From NCBI GenBank assembly GCA_035578175.1, contig JAQMRL010000003.1, positions 81,975,969-82,039,968 on the forward strand: a stretch of 64,000 nucleotides of DNA. The letters are read 5' to 3'. Positions 12,078 to 21,356 of this stretch are shown piece after piece. How positions within the stretch are numbered: the first letter of the stretch is position 1; each line of letters begins with the position of its first letter. The notes under the pieces were generated by a model, which saw only the letters and a program-made list of their open reading frames with translations, ran no database searches and had not been told where the DNA came from. The stretch is from Catonia carolina (lineage: Eukaryota; Arthropoda; Insecta; Hemiptera; Achilidae). The position numbers and the translations under genes were made by a program.

Positions 12078-12160
12078 TCATATTTATGTGATCTCTGAGG
12101 AGAGATGGATAGTACTAGTCTATTATTGTGAGACCCCCGGTTCAAATCTGAAGCTTAATG
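12078..12160 (+). repeat. tRNA-like segment in left arm
   Basis: Within the left arm of the inverted repeat, an A-box-like GAGATGGATAGTACTAG and a B-box-like GGTTCAAATC are spaced as in tRNA-derived SINEs. Stems are not convincing, so this is a remnant only. Confidence 0.4.
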
Positions 12161-12307
12161 GGTTTTGTGTATTAAATATTTTTTTATTTATTGTAGGCCT
12201 ACAGTAACAAAAATAATTTTTTCACTTATAAAACAAAATTTAATTAGGTCTATTATATTATTCATTTATATAGTGTAGATAATTTCCAATATTTTTTATC
12301 AATAAAA

Positions 12308-12385
12308 GTTTTTTACCGCAAATAGATTCGAACCACCAATTTCCATCTACCCACACTACAACGTTTACCATTACTCCAAACTTGC
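12308..12385 (-). repeat. tRNA-like segment in right arm
   Basis: On the minus strand, TTGGAGTAATGGTAAACG is followed by GGTGGTTCGAATC, A- and B-box-like elements. It is the counterpart of the segment at 12078-12160 in opposite orientation. Confidence 0.45.
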
Positions 12386-12620
12386 AAGTCAACTAATTTA
12401 TAAAATTTACAATACTTAAATAGAAAACGGTGAACAAATTTACGTATTTAAAGCGAAAATACAGCTTAAATGTATCAAAATTGATATTTTGTAATGATCT
12501 AAACGTTTACCAATGATCCTGATTATAGCAAGTTTTCATTTATTTGTGGGAAGAAAATACTAAAAAACTAATGAAAATCAGTGCTTTTTCTCTATGGTTC
12601 AAATTCCGTGGAATACCCGA

Positions 12621-14031
12621 TATAAAGTGTTAAACATAATTTCTTAAGTAGCCGTTGACTCTTTGGTAGTCACAGATTTTGTCGTACAAACTTTACAAAG
12701 TATTAGTGAAATATCTAGTGTTGAGAAACCGTAGGTAATAACTCCCCATTTCTTTTAAAAAAAGTTAATTGAAATTTAACCTCTAACTTAGAGTAAGTGT
12801 ATAACGCTGTAAAGGGAATTTTCTTTTTTATTTTACTTTCATTTCTTTTTTTATTTTTCGTTCAATTGGTCTTTTGATACCACTGCGGTCTCAATCTAAC
12901 ATACGAGATGCATTCTGTTGGTATTCAACACGGAAAACTACTTGAGAATGAGTCTCCCTTGTGTTTTATCCGAGGTAGTTAGAAGAGTCAATTTGTGCAA
13001 TTGTTCTCATTGTATAAATAAATACAATACAGTAATGCTAAACTTGGCAAAATAACAAAATTTTCAACTTTATATAATTTACCTAAATTCAATTTAAAAC
13101 ACTTCATATTTAAAACTATTTTTAACGGTAATATTTTATTTAAAACTAAGAGAGGTAATAAAATTTGAATTGAAAAAGTTTAGAAAAATATTGATTAAAT
13201 AAGCTTGTGAAATACGTTCACTGCTATTAAATCTAAACTTTAAAACTTTCACATCCAGGTTTTAAGTAGTATAAGTTAGTGTTATACTATTTTAATTTAT
13301 TTTATTTATCATTTATTTTTCAAACTACAGTTCACACTACTGGATGTCTCCGATCTATTTATTGTATGTCTTTCCCTTACTTTTTAATGAATTAACTTGT
13401 AATTTTTTGTTTTTGTTTGTAAATAAGGATAAAAAAATTAACTTATGTAAATTCATAAGCAGCCAATTTTTAAACTTAAAATATACAGGTAATAAAATAA
13501 TGGTTAAAATGCTGTAATTCAAACCAAGACAGTAGTGAAATTTTGAGGTGTTTTATTAGTAACTCTGAAAGCCTCCAACTCAAAATTTGAGTAACAGCAG
13601 TTCTTATTTCACTTTAAGGTTTCGTATCTTTGCTTTGGTTTGTTTAGACTATGTTTACTTATAAAAAACGGTAAAGTGTGCTTAGTTGTTGGACTGAATT
13701 AAAATCTGTAATTTCAGTTCAACATGCATTTTCGACGTTATTATGCAATTATCTAACACATGAAAATATTATACGACGTTGATTCAAACAATTTTAAAAA
13801 AAACGGATCAGTTATCAAGTAGAAATCAACTGGCAGACAGATTTCAAAATCGATGAATAGACCGGCAAGGCTTATAATTTTGGATAAACATTGTTACAAG
13901 ACACATAAACATTGCACCTACAAGAAATTATAAATTTTCACTATACTATCTGGCCACATAAATTCACTAATTGATTGCTATTGTAATGACGAAGACCTTG
14001 GTGATAAATTACGGAATATTTTGCCAGCACC
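12621..14031. other. AT-rich DNA, nothing recognised
   Basis: AT-rich sequence up to the Tigger relic. The left end of that relic may extend into 13800-14030, but I could not find the matching terminal repeat. Confidence 0.4.
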
Positions 14032-14410
14032 TCATAAACATGACATCTGTTTACATACCGTTATTTTACTGCTCTGTAGTGCTATTTCCAGTGTTTTTGC
14101 TACTTCTGAATGTAAAATAAACCACTCCGTGTTATAAAATTTATCATTTTTCTGGATCTTCGCTGAAGTCTGGAATGAATACGAAAGAATTTCTTCGTCT
14201 GTAAACTGAAGACGTTCATCGTCACCTGTCAGCCACTCGTTCAAGTCAACATCGCCTGAATTTTCATAGCAATTATAAAAACGATTCCAGTAATGCAAGC
14301 GTGATATTAAATCAGCTAGCCTATTTCACTTTGTAATTATACGCACTTTTTACGATAATTCGAACAGGTACCGGTCACAATTATTTCGAATTAGTGAGGT
14401 CCGATCTTGT
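14032..14410 (-). pseudogene. Tigger/pogo-type transposon relic
   Basis: Minus-strand residues near 14298-14032 resemble the acidic C-terminal tail of pogo/Tigger transposases: a DVDLNEWL..DDE segment, then LTDEEI-like FTDEEIL, then HSEVAKTLEIALQ, matching the family's usual order of a (D/E)-x-W acidic stretch, a TDEEI box and an ALxxLExALxY helix. Next to it, 14340-14405 read on the minus strand contains CCTCACTAATTCGAA followed by GTTCGAATTATCGTAAAAAG, typical of Tigger termini. The DNA-binding and DDE domains that should lie between are missing, so this is an internally deleted copy. Confidence 0.6.
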
Positions 14411-15479
14411 TTAAAATAAGGTCTTTGTGTTGTTTTAACAGAATATTCGCGTACAAACTATTAGGAAATATCAGGCTACTGGGAAAAATAATAAAGGCTG
14501 GTCTGCATTTTAGTATTTATAATAAAAATAAACGATTTCAGTAAATATACAAAACTATTAAAAACCTGTCAAATAAAATGTCACAAATAGGCACGAAAAT
14601 AATACTGAGGGGGGATTAATGTTCCGGTTAAAGTATAGTGAGAAAATCCCTTTCATATGATAAAACGGATTGATACAGAATGGAATCCCGTGTGTAAGTT
14701 GGAATCCCATTTAGTTATTTTATAGCTATTACATAGACTGCAGACTAAGTTCTATCACACATTCGCTCATTCCTTCTCACTCTTTCTCGTTAAGTTAAGA
14801 GTAGAAAACGGCTATCATAACATAAAGGACGAATGGAAACCCTTTTATTCAACAAGGGAGAGTATCTGGTTTGTTTTGTAGTTTACAGTAAATACATATT
14901 GTGGTCACAAACAATGTTATAACCCTTCAGCAGTCACCGTTTTGCCAAAATTTTACACCTGGGATCAGTTGAAATAATAGTGATACAACTGGGTTGCTAT
15001 GTACCTACTCAATTTTGGTAGGCAATTCACAAATGGTCTATTTTGGATTTGCATCTATTTATTCAAGATTTTAACAACACTCTGAATGACTTTGGATTTG
15101 CCTTCCTTTGAATTGGTTTGTATAAAATTTTATACCATTTCCGTTCTGTTTTATTGCCTTTGTCATAAAGTGTGATAACGTTTTTATTGTTTTTCACTGA
15201 TATAATTCTATAAAACAATTACAGTAAAACCATTCATAGCCTATCGACGAATAAAAAATTTATTTAAATTTTAAAGTTCTCTCTAAAATAAATTTTTAAG
15301 TTAAACAGTATGTCCTTCCAGAGCTTCGTACAAGTCTAATGAAACTGTAACCGATTTTAATAGATTAGATTTTAATAAATAGAATAGATTGTTATTGTTA
15401 CTAATCATAAATTGTAGCCCCCTACACAATTTTAAAAATAATAGCCTAAAGTAACGTCACCGCCACCCTTTCTAATTAA
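14411..15479. other. AT-rich DNA, nothing recognised
   Basis: Over 1 kb of AT-rich sequence between the Tigger relic and the GC-rich island. Nothing recognised. Confidence 0.4.
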
Positions 15480-16075
15480 TCATTTACTGTGTTGCCGGCC
15501 TTCAATATTTCTCCCGGCCCTCGTCGGCGCGGTAGGCCCTTCGGCGGCATACCGACAAACCTTTCGGCTGCGCATCAACCGAGCCCTTTGTCATCAAGGC
15601 CGAGCCAGTAACCGCCTCCTACCACAGCGCTCTGGACGACTTTAAAAAGAGCGCTCCACTGAGCCGAGATTCAATTTCCGATCCAGAGACAGAGAGAGAT
15701 TCACTTTCACCAGTCTACAGCATCGACAAGACGTCCACCAAGGTACACGGCTGCCGGACTCCAGCGAAGACTAATCGATGACCCCGCAAGAGAGAAGATG
15801 ATGCTTCCGCTCGCCGACCTGTCACCGTAAGCCATCGACTGGACCGTCATTGCCCGCTGACGCGAGCGAAGCCCACAGCGGTCCCTCGACCGAGCCTTAC
15901 GCCCACCGGATCCGACGAAGCAGCCATCGACGCACTTCTGCGAGGGAAGAAGATGACAACTCCGCTGCACGACGAAACGCCGTGTTGTCCAGCTCTTCGA
16001 CCGCCACAACGACTACGATCGACGCTTCCCATCAAGATGACAAAAACGGCCCTTTTCAGGGCCAGCAAAATTGAA
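15480..16075 (+). other. GC-rich, CpG-containing island of unknown origin
   Basis: An abrupt ~600-bp block much richer in G+C and in CpG than its surroundings. On the plus strand one frame from a TAG near 15532 to a TGA near 15780 reads a non-random segment (KAEPVTASYHSALDDF, then SRDSISDPETERDSLSPVY), but there is no start codon. Another frame shows an internal repeat: LIDDPAREKMMLPLAD near 15774 and AIDALLRGKKMTTPLHD near 15928. The block ends with a histone-type hairpin at 16048-16063. I could not match any reading frame to a core histone or H1. It could be a decayed gene, a repeat fragment or an exon with intron boundaries I cannot see. Confidence 0.45.
16048..16063 (+). promoter_or_regulatory. 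hairpin matching histone mRNA 3' stem-loop
   Basis: GGCCCTTTTCAGGGCC forms a 6-bp stem with a TTTC loop, the canonical shape and sequence of the 3' stem-loop of replication-dependent histone mRNAs, preceded by an A-rich AAAAAC as is usual. The 3' flank (AGCAAAATTGAAGG) is only a weak fit to the usual ACC(C/A)A plus purine-rich downstream element. Without a histone reading frame upstream the functional call is unproven. Confidence 0.45.
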
Positions 16076-16506
16076 GGTTTTTATTCGCCACTTAATGTTA
16101 CCATCCGGTGGCTGTAACTTTACCAAACAATTGAATCTGTTAGGTTATAATCACTTTCCTACAAGCCTACAATATCGTTTAAAAATATAATTTTATATGA
16201 AGAATGTATCGCACTTAATTAGAGATCCTAATCATGTTGCTTTTAAATTAATGTATATTTAAAACAAGCGAAAAAAATAGTTTATTTTAAGCATTCGTTA
16301 AAAGTAATCATCTTAAAAATAAAAGAAAACAATCAATAAAATGTAACCGTTAGCTGATAAATATATATTTATGGTACCGACAAAATAGTGACACATTTTT
16401 ATTTATGCTTGTGTCGGCAAAATTTAGTAAATGTTTGTATGGGGCGAAAAGTTCGTTAGTTGTCCAAATAGCTCATTAAATGTAAAATTAATGTGTCGGT
16501 GTTTAA
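16076..16506. other. AT-rich DNA, nothing recognised
   Basis: AT-rich sequence between the GC island and the inverted repeat at 16507. Nothing recognised. Confidence 0.4.
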
Positions 16507-16583
16507 GTAAGCAATCACTACACTCTATATAAACTTGTATTATGTGTAGTAATTGCTTACACTGCTGGTTGTAGTAATTGCTT
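16507..16583. repeat. 17-bp inverted repeat plus a third direct copy
   Basis: Arms 16507-16523 (GTAAGCAATCACTACAC) and 16544-16560 (GTGTAGTAATTGCTTAC) are complementary at 16 of 17 positions across a 20-bp spacer containing TATATAAAC. A partial third copy, GTAGTAATTGCTT, follows at 16571-16583. It lies just upstream of a promoter-like cluster, so it could be a protein-binding palindrome. Confidence 0.6.
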
Positions 16584-16645
16584 GGTTTGTCTTTTGAAAA
16601 TTTTAACTGACAATGAGACCTTCAAAAGTTAAAAGAAGGGTTTTT

Positions 16646-16720
16646 ATTGGTCTGACGTCATACATAGGCGGGTTGCACCGAGTTTTTATATAGAGGGCAA
16701 GTTTAATTTTACAGTACAGT
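16646..16720 (+). promoter_or_regulatory. promoter-like cluster (ATTGG, CRE, TATA)
   Basis: ATTGG (inverted CCAAT) at 16646-16650, a perfect cAMP-response-type palindrome TGACGTCA at 16653-16660, TATATA at 16687-16692, and an ACAGT initiator-like site about 25-30 bp downstream. The spacing is that of a metazoan pol II core promoter. No open frame follows within several hundred bases, so it would drive a non-coding first exon, a non-coding RNA, or be part of an LTR. AAATAAAC near 16905 could serve as a poly-A signal. Confidence 0.35.
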
Positions 16721-18986
16721 ATGGCGTGATTTGAGGACAGTTTGACTGTGTAATAAGTACAGTATGGCAGTATTGTGCATTATCATCAGTTCACTTATTT
16801 TTGGTTTAAAGTAAAGTAAAGTTAATTAAAGGCGCGACCATTTTAATATGTTATATTTGTGAGCTACGGAAAAAATCAGTGGTTGTCAACCAGGTTTTTA
16901 TAAAATAAACAATATAAAATTTAAATAATTGCTAATGTTTTCGTATCTTTTATTCATCAATTGTTTAAGCATAGTAATTAAATCATTCAAATATTATTAT
17001 AAAATTAATATTAGTTATTTTTATTTTGTTCTGCATTGCATGAACGTTTCCATTCCTCTTAATTATTTGTTGAACCTCACACCTTTGGAATAATACTTGG
17101 TTTTAATTTTTTTTTATTGTGTTATCATACAATAATTTTATAATGGTACAAGAACAATATTTTATAATAAGTAGAGCTAGTTAATTTCTATAATAACTCT
17201 AAGTTTTCTCCATTTATAAGAAGTTCTCTCTCAAATATTTAGCGGATGTCAACGTCGCTCAATTCTTGAAAAGGCTGCTGTGATGGATACCTTGGTTGTT
17301 ATTTAATTAATCAGGCTATTCGTAAAACCAATTTCCAAACTATAAATTCTATTACAAATTTTTGCTTACTAGGTACAACTTTACGATTAACATAATATAA
17401 TAAAACTTACTAATTGTTATAGTTGTTGCAGATAATAAATTAAATTAATATAAAGTAAAGGATTAGTAATGGTAAATTAACCAAAATGGCTGTTTTAAGA
17501 AATTTTCATAAAACTAATATTGATGAAAACATCATTATTTTGAGTAGTCTCAAAGCAAACATCAATATCATTGATCGATTGATTAATTTGAATAATGCTT
17601 TATTATTTTAACGCAACCAAAACATTGATATAGGTCATGTATTGGATTGCCTAACATGTTTCTAACAATAACAATAATAATTGCTTAGATTAACAATAAC
17701 AACTATGCCATTAGCGGTGGGTCAGCTCCAGCCAACGTCCTGGTTGTAGTGGCAGTAATTGTATTTACGATTGATAAATGAACGTTAATTAAGTTTGACT
17801 GTGTGTACCTCCATTATTCACACATACCAACAATCGTTTCTCTAAACCCTTGTTCCCTCAAGTAGTTATTTAAGTATTCTAACTTGCACAAACTTCATCT
17901 TTGTCAGACTTTTTTTATAACGATAAAACAAGAAATAAAACTTATTACACAAAGTATGTCAATATGTACCGAATGGCTTACCATTAGAACGGTCAAATAA
18001 ATTACATTCATTATCATATATGTTTACAACATTGTTCGAGAAATCTTAGTTCTCTTACTGTCAAAAAGTACCTTCTAAGCTTCTTGTTAGATAGCACTGT
18101 AATTCAAAATCGAATAACATATTAGAGCTTAAAAATGAAGCAGATAATTTACTTTCTGTGTAGGCTACATTATTTTTCAATCTAATATAACTGTAATAGA
18201 ATATACAATACAAATGATATTGTGACATTAAATAGCAGTTTGTGATATTCTAAAAATAGGTAAGTAAATAAATAATTCATTGTAAGAAATTGTGTACTAT
18301 ACGATGTGGTGGGTATTGAAAAGGACAATGGATTGTGATGAATGTAGTGTTTTTAATAGGAATTCTCGGAAATCGGAACACGTAGAAACGGTTGTATTTT
18401 ATTTTGATTCTTTCTACCACGCTCCATAAAACCAAGAAAATGTTATAAAGTTTTCAATTGTTTGGAGAAACTATCAGATCACAGGTGTATAAAAACAGTT
18501 AGCAATTTGTATTAACTTGTGACTAGGACTGAAAATAGAATTAGTCTTGTTTGGCCATTTAAAAAAATGTCGTTACGGAACCGGTTTAATATATATTAAT
18601 AGTGATTTTGCGTATGGGTAGTAACGAGTGGTTCTGGAGAGGGGAATATTTATTTTTATTGTTAAGTGACATTATCTTACTTACTATAATCAAGTTTAAT
18701 TTAAGCTTAAACCTATATTTTTAATTATTTACATTGGCAAGAGAATATCATATAAGTGTTTCACACCAGGTTTTTAAGAAATAGGTTTCATCTACTTTTT
18801 CTTTTAACGCACATTTTGTTATTTTCAGGTCCCCTTTCACTGGTGATTTATAAATTCATGTTTCTAGTACATATATTGGTTTTATTCGTACAGTCATAAT
18901 TAGACTTTCAACGCGTAATGTTGTAAGAAGTTAAACGCTTTAAAATTATTTTGTCATGAAGCGAAGCAAGTAAACAGTTGTAAGAT
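16721..18986. other. AT-rich DNA, nothing recognised
   Basis: About 2.2 kb of AT-rich sequence. If the promoter-like cluster upstream is real, a 5' untranslated exon could begin here, but no coding exon is visible. Confidence 0.4.
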
Positions 18987-19101
18987 AACTAAATTAGTCC
19001 TCATAAGGTATGCCAATTTGTAATATTATCCCCACGAGGGATTAGCCAATTTTGTAATATAACTAAATTCGTCCTCACAAGGGTATGCCAATTTGTAATA
19101 C
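18987..19101. repeat. three short tandem units (~34-41 bp)
   Basis: Three diverged consecutive units at about 18987-19027, 19028-19060 and 19061-19101 share the order (G)TCC(C/T)CA..AGGG, then AT(G/A)CCAATTTGTAATA or close variants, with AACTAAATT(A/C)GTCC at the start of the first and third. This is a small local tandem duplication. Confidence 0.6.
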
Positions 19102-19601
19102 ATTATTATTTAATGTCATATTCTTTATTGGTGTTGTATCAGCTTTCAAGTTTGATTTTATTATTTTTCCATTTACCTTGTCTCCTATTTCGTTCAATAA
19201 AACATTATTCGCATTTAACACATTATGGTTTTTATTTAATCAATATATTTTCATAATTACAATCACAACTTTCACTGTTCAAGTGTAATTCTAAAATGAT
19301 GCTCCTGTTCTTAATACTGTTAAATCAACTCACTGGTTTTATTTGATTTGAATGTTAAAAAATCTAACGACAACAATTTTTATATTATTTATTTTATGCT
19401 ATACATTATTCTATTTTATCCTTGGTCTCTACTAAATTGAAGTGTAATTCTTGACTTAGTTCATTTATTTTTCTATCCACGTTATTAAATCTTTGATTAA
19501 CCTCAATCATGTTGTTTATAAAATTATTCAGTTCCATTTACTTATTATTTGTTTTTTCTAGTTATATCATTGAGTTCCCTATTTGGTTTTTTATAATTCC
19601 T

Positions 19602-19605
<4 letters not shown>
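19102..19605. other. AT-rich DNA, nothing recognised
   Basis: AT-rich DNA. The open frame at 19085-19288 is a hydrophobic low-complexity translation with no motif. Confidence 0.4.

Positions 19606-19638
<33 letters not shown>
19606..19638. repeat. (AT)n microsatellite
   Basis: Uninterrupted alternating A and T for about 33 bp. Confidence 0.9.
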
Positions 19639-19641
<3 letters not shown>

Positions 19642-19966
19642 TGTAATTATTAATAAATGAATGTGTGAAAGTATGAATATATGAATGTTTGAATGTACGA
19701 ATGGGACGGACGTTCTAATAAAGCATGTTGTTAGCTTGAGGCTTTTCGTCCCATTAAATTAATTTACAACAATTTTTATTTTCTTCTTCTTAGTTGCTTA
19801 GTAACCATATTTTGTTTATGAAAATTAAATAATTTTTAAATATTTTATTTTAATCAGCTGGAATTATTTATATTTACTTCAATAGACTCAAATATAAACA
19901 AATCCAGATGTCCATTAAATTTGTCTCATTACACAGTTTGCTATTCTTGTATGTAGATAGCTGTAG

Positions 19967-20167
19967 TCTTCTTCTTCTTCTTGTTCTTCTTGTTTTTGTT
20001 GTTCTTCCTGTTCTTGTTCATGTTCTTGTTTTTGTTGTTGTTGTTGTTGTTGTTGTTCTTCTTCTTCTTCTTCTTCTTCTTGTTCTCCTTGTTGTTGTTC
20101 ATCTTGTTTTCTTCTTGTTCTTGTTCTCCTTGTTGTTGTTGTTGTTCTTCTTCTTTTTCTTATTCTT
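19967..20167. repeat. pyrimidine-biased CTT/TTG compound microsatellite
   Basis: About 200 bp built almost only from CTT, TTG, TTC and TTCTTG units. The top strand is nearly free of adenine. Long open frames over it on both strands (poly-Leu/Phe on plus, Arg/Glu/Gln-rich on minus) are consequences of the repeat and are not genes. Confidence 0.9.
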
Positions 20168-21159
20168 ACTATCAAGGATTAGGCATAAGCCTGTTCCGAA
20201 CTCACAAACAAACCTACTTATCTAAGCAAACACGAGATGTTTCAAACCGCACAACATCTCGACTACAGCCATCTTCTTCGAGGTCTTCCCACCACCCTTC
20301 TTCCAACTGTAACATATTCCATAGCTTTGAAGGGTATTTTCTCCTCTGGCATCCGTTCCAAATGTTGCCTCCATTGATTGCGGTACTCTTTCAGTAGCTA
20401 TAGTAAAACGTGAATAAATTATTTTATACAGGGTTTTAATAGAATTTCTAAAAATACATTAGGCCTACTCTACATATTTTGGTACACAGATCTATTTCAA
20501 TTTTCCTAAACAGACACTCCTATGTAGCTTCATCACTCTTGTGATATTTAGGCCTAAATAGGCACCTATATGACGTCTCATTTAGACTGAAATAAGCTAC
20601 ATTATATTATGGTTATGACTTTAGCCCTATAATTGTATATCCCTATATTCCTAGTCGTATTCTATTGAAGTACGATATTATGTATTCCGTTATACAGCAA
20701 TTGTTTCACCTCACAGTCCCTACCACTACACACACAAACGAGTGGGACAACCCATGTATAAATTGCCGTTCAACACTCACTTGTAAACGCACATCACTTT
20801 ACAAACTGCCTGTGTGCTACATAAATACCACCGTCTGCTTAGTCTACATACATAAGCCTTGTACATAGCTAACCGTACCCGGTAACATATTGTTTTAATG
20901 TGTGTTCGTTCGTTATTCTATGCCATTTCTGTAACACAATTCAAATTGCTGAAATTTGTGATTTATTGCATACCCGCTCGAATTAAAATTTAAAACATTT
21001 GCAGGAAAGTTTTTCTCTTTCTATATGCAGACAGACCTTCATATATTAAATGTAACGTTTCTAAATATGCTGATGTATTCAGTATACAAAATTATTTAGA
21101 CTACGTAAATTGAAAACTTTTTTTATACCAGAATATTATCTAACTTTATATTGGGTAAA
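20168..21159. other. sequence between microsatellite and Gypsy element
   Basis: AT-rich DNA with two copies of TAGGCCTA (20460-20467, 20549-20556). No gene recognised. Confidence 0.4.
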
Positions 21160-21163
21160 ATAT

Positions 21164-21343
21164 TGTTACAACTCGTTGTAGAAAGAGTAAAATTGTAAAC
21201 TTTTTTATTTAATTAATTCACATATAAACACAACATATTTAACACAAACGTGAACATATTTTTTTAACCCAAACATGAACATCTTTTAACACAACCATTT
21301 TTTTTTTCACCAGCTGATCTCTTTTTCGCCACACATTATAACA
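21164..21343 (-). repeat. 3' LTR of Gypsy element
   Basis: 180 bp, TGTTAC...AACA ends, base-for-base the same as 26282-26461 by direct reading, including the homopolymer lengths. On the minus strand it would supply the poly-A site of the element's RNA. Confidence 0.95.
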
Positions 21344-21356
21344 CCACCTCCCTCTC
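21344..21356 (-). other. polypurine tract of Gypsy element
   Basis: On the minus strand GAGAGGGAGGTGG directly precedes the 3' LTR, the expected place and composition for the plus-strand primer of reverse transcription. The pol frame stops at its edge. Confidence 0.85.

Larger units (their letters stand above)
11838..12620. repeat. large imperfect inverted repeat (arms ~320 bp)
   Basis: The left arm (about 11838-12165) reads outward-in as TTCCACGGAATTGAACCATA, then a GCA.TGATTTTC word, CACAAATAAATGAA, GATACATTTTAAG, GAGTATTTAAGT and finally a CCGGTTCAAATC box. The right arm (about 12308-12620) read on the minus strand gives TTCCACGGAATTTGAACCAT, CACTGATTTTCATTAG, CACAAATAAATGAAAAC, GATACATTTAAGC, CTATTTAAGT and GGTGGTTCGAATC in the same order. 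A ~140-bp spacer lies between. By eye identity is around three quarters. It may be a foldback element or two copies of one repeat inserted tail to tail. Confidence 0.7.

Noticed and set aside
15480..16063. A replication-dependent histone gene ending in the stem-loop
   Set aside because: No frame matches H1, H2A, H2B, H3 or H4 in recognisable order; only the hairpin supports it.
15707..16074. Overlapping open frames on both strands in the GC-rich island
   Set aside because: They overlap each other on opposite strands, as GC-rich DNA with few stops often does; none shows a known domain, so I report the island but not these frames as genes.
16493..16912. A solo LTR from TGTCGG to AAACA around the promoter-like cluster
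   Set aside because: Flanking 4-6 bases do not match, so no target duplication supports these ends.
19908..20397. Open frames of 86-138 codons in the CTT/TTG tract
   Set aside because: Products are poly-Leu/Phe/Val or Arg/Glu/Gln repeats created by the microsatellite.
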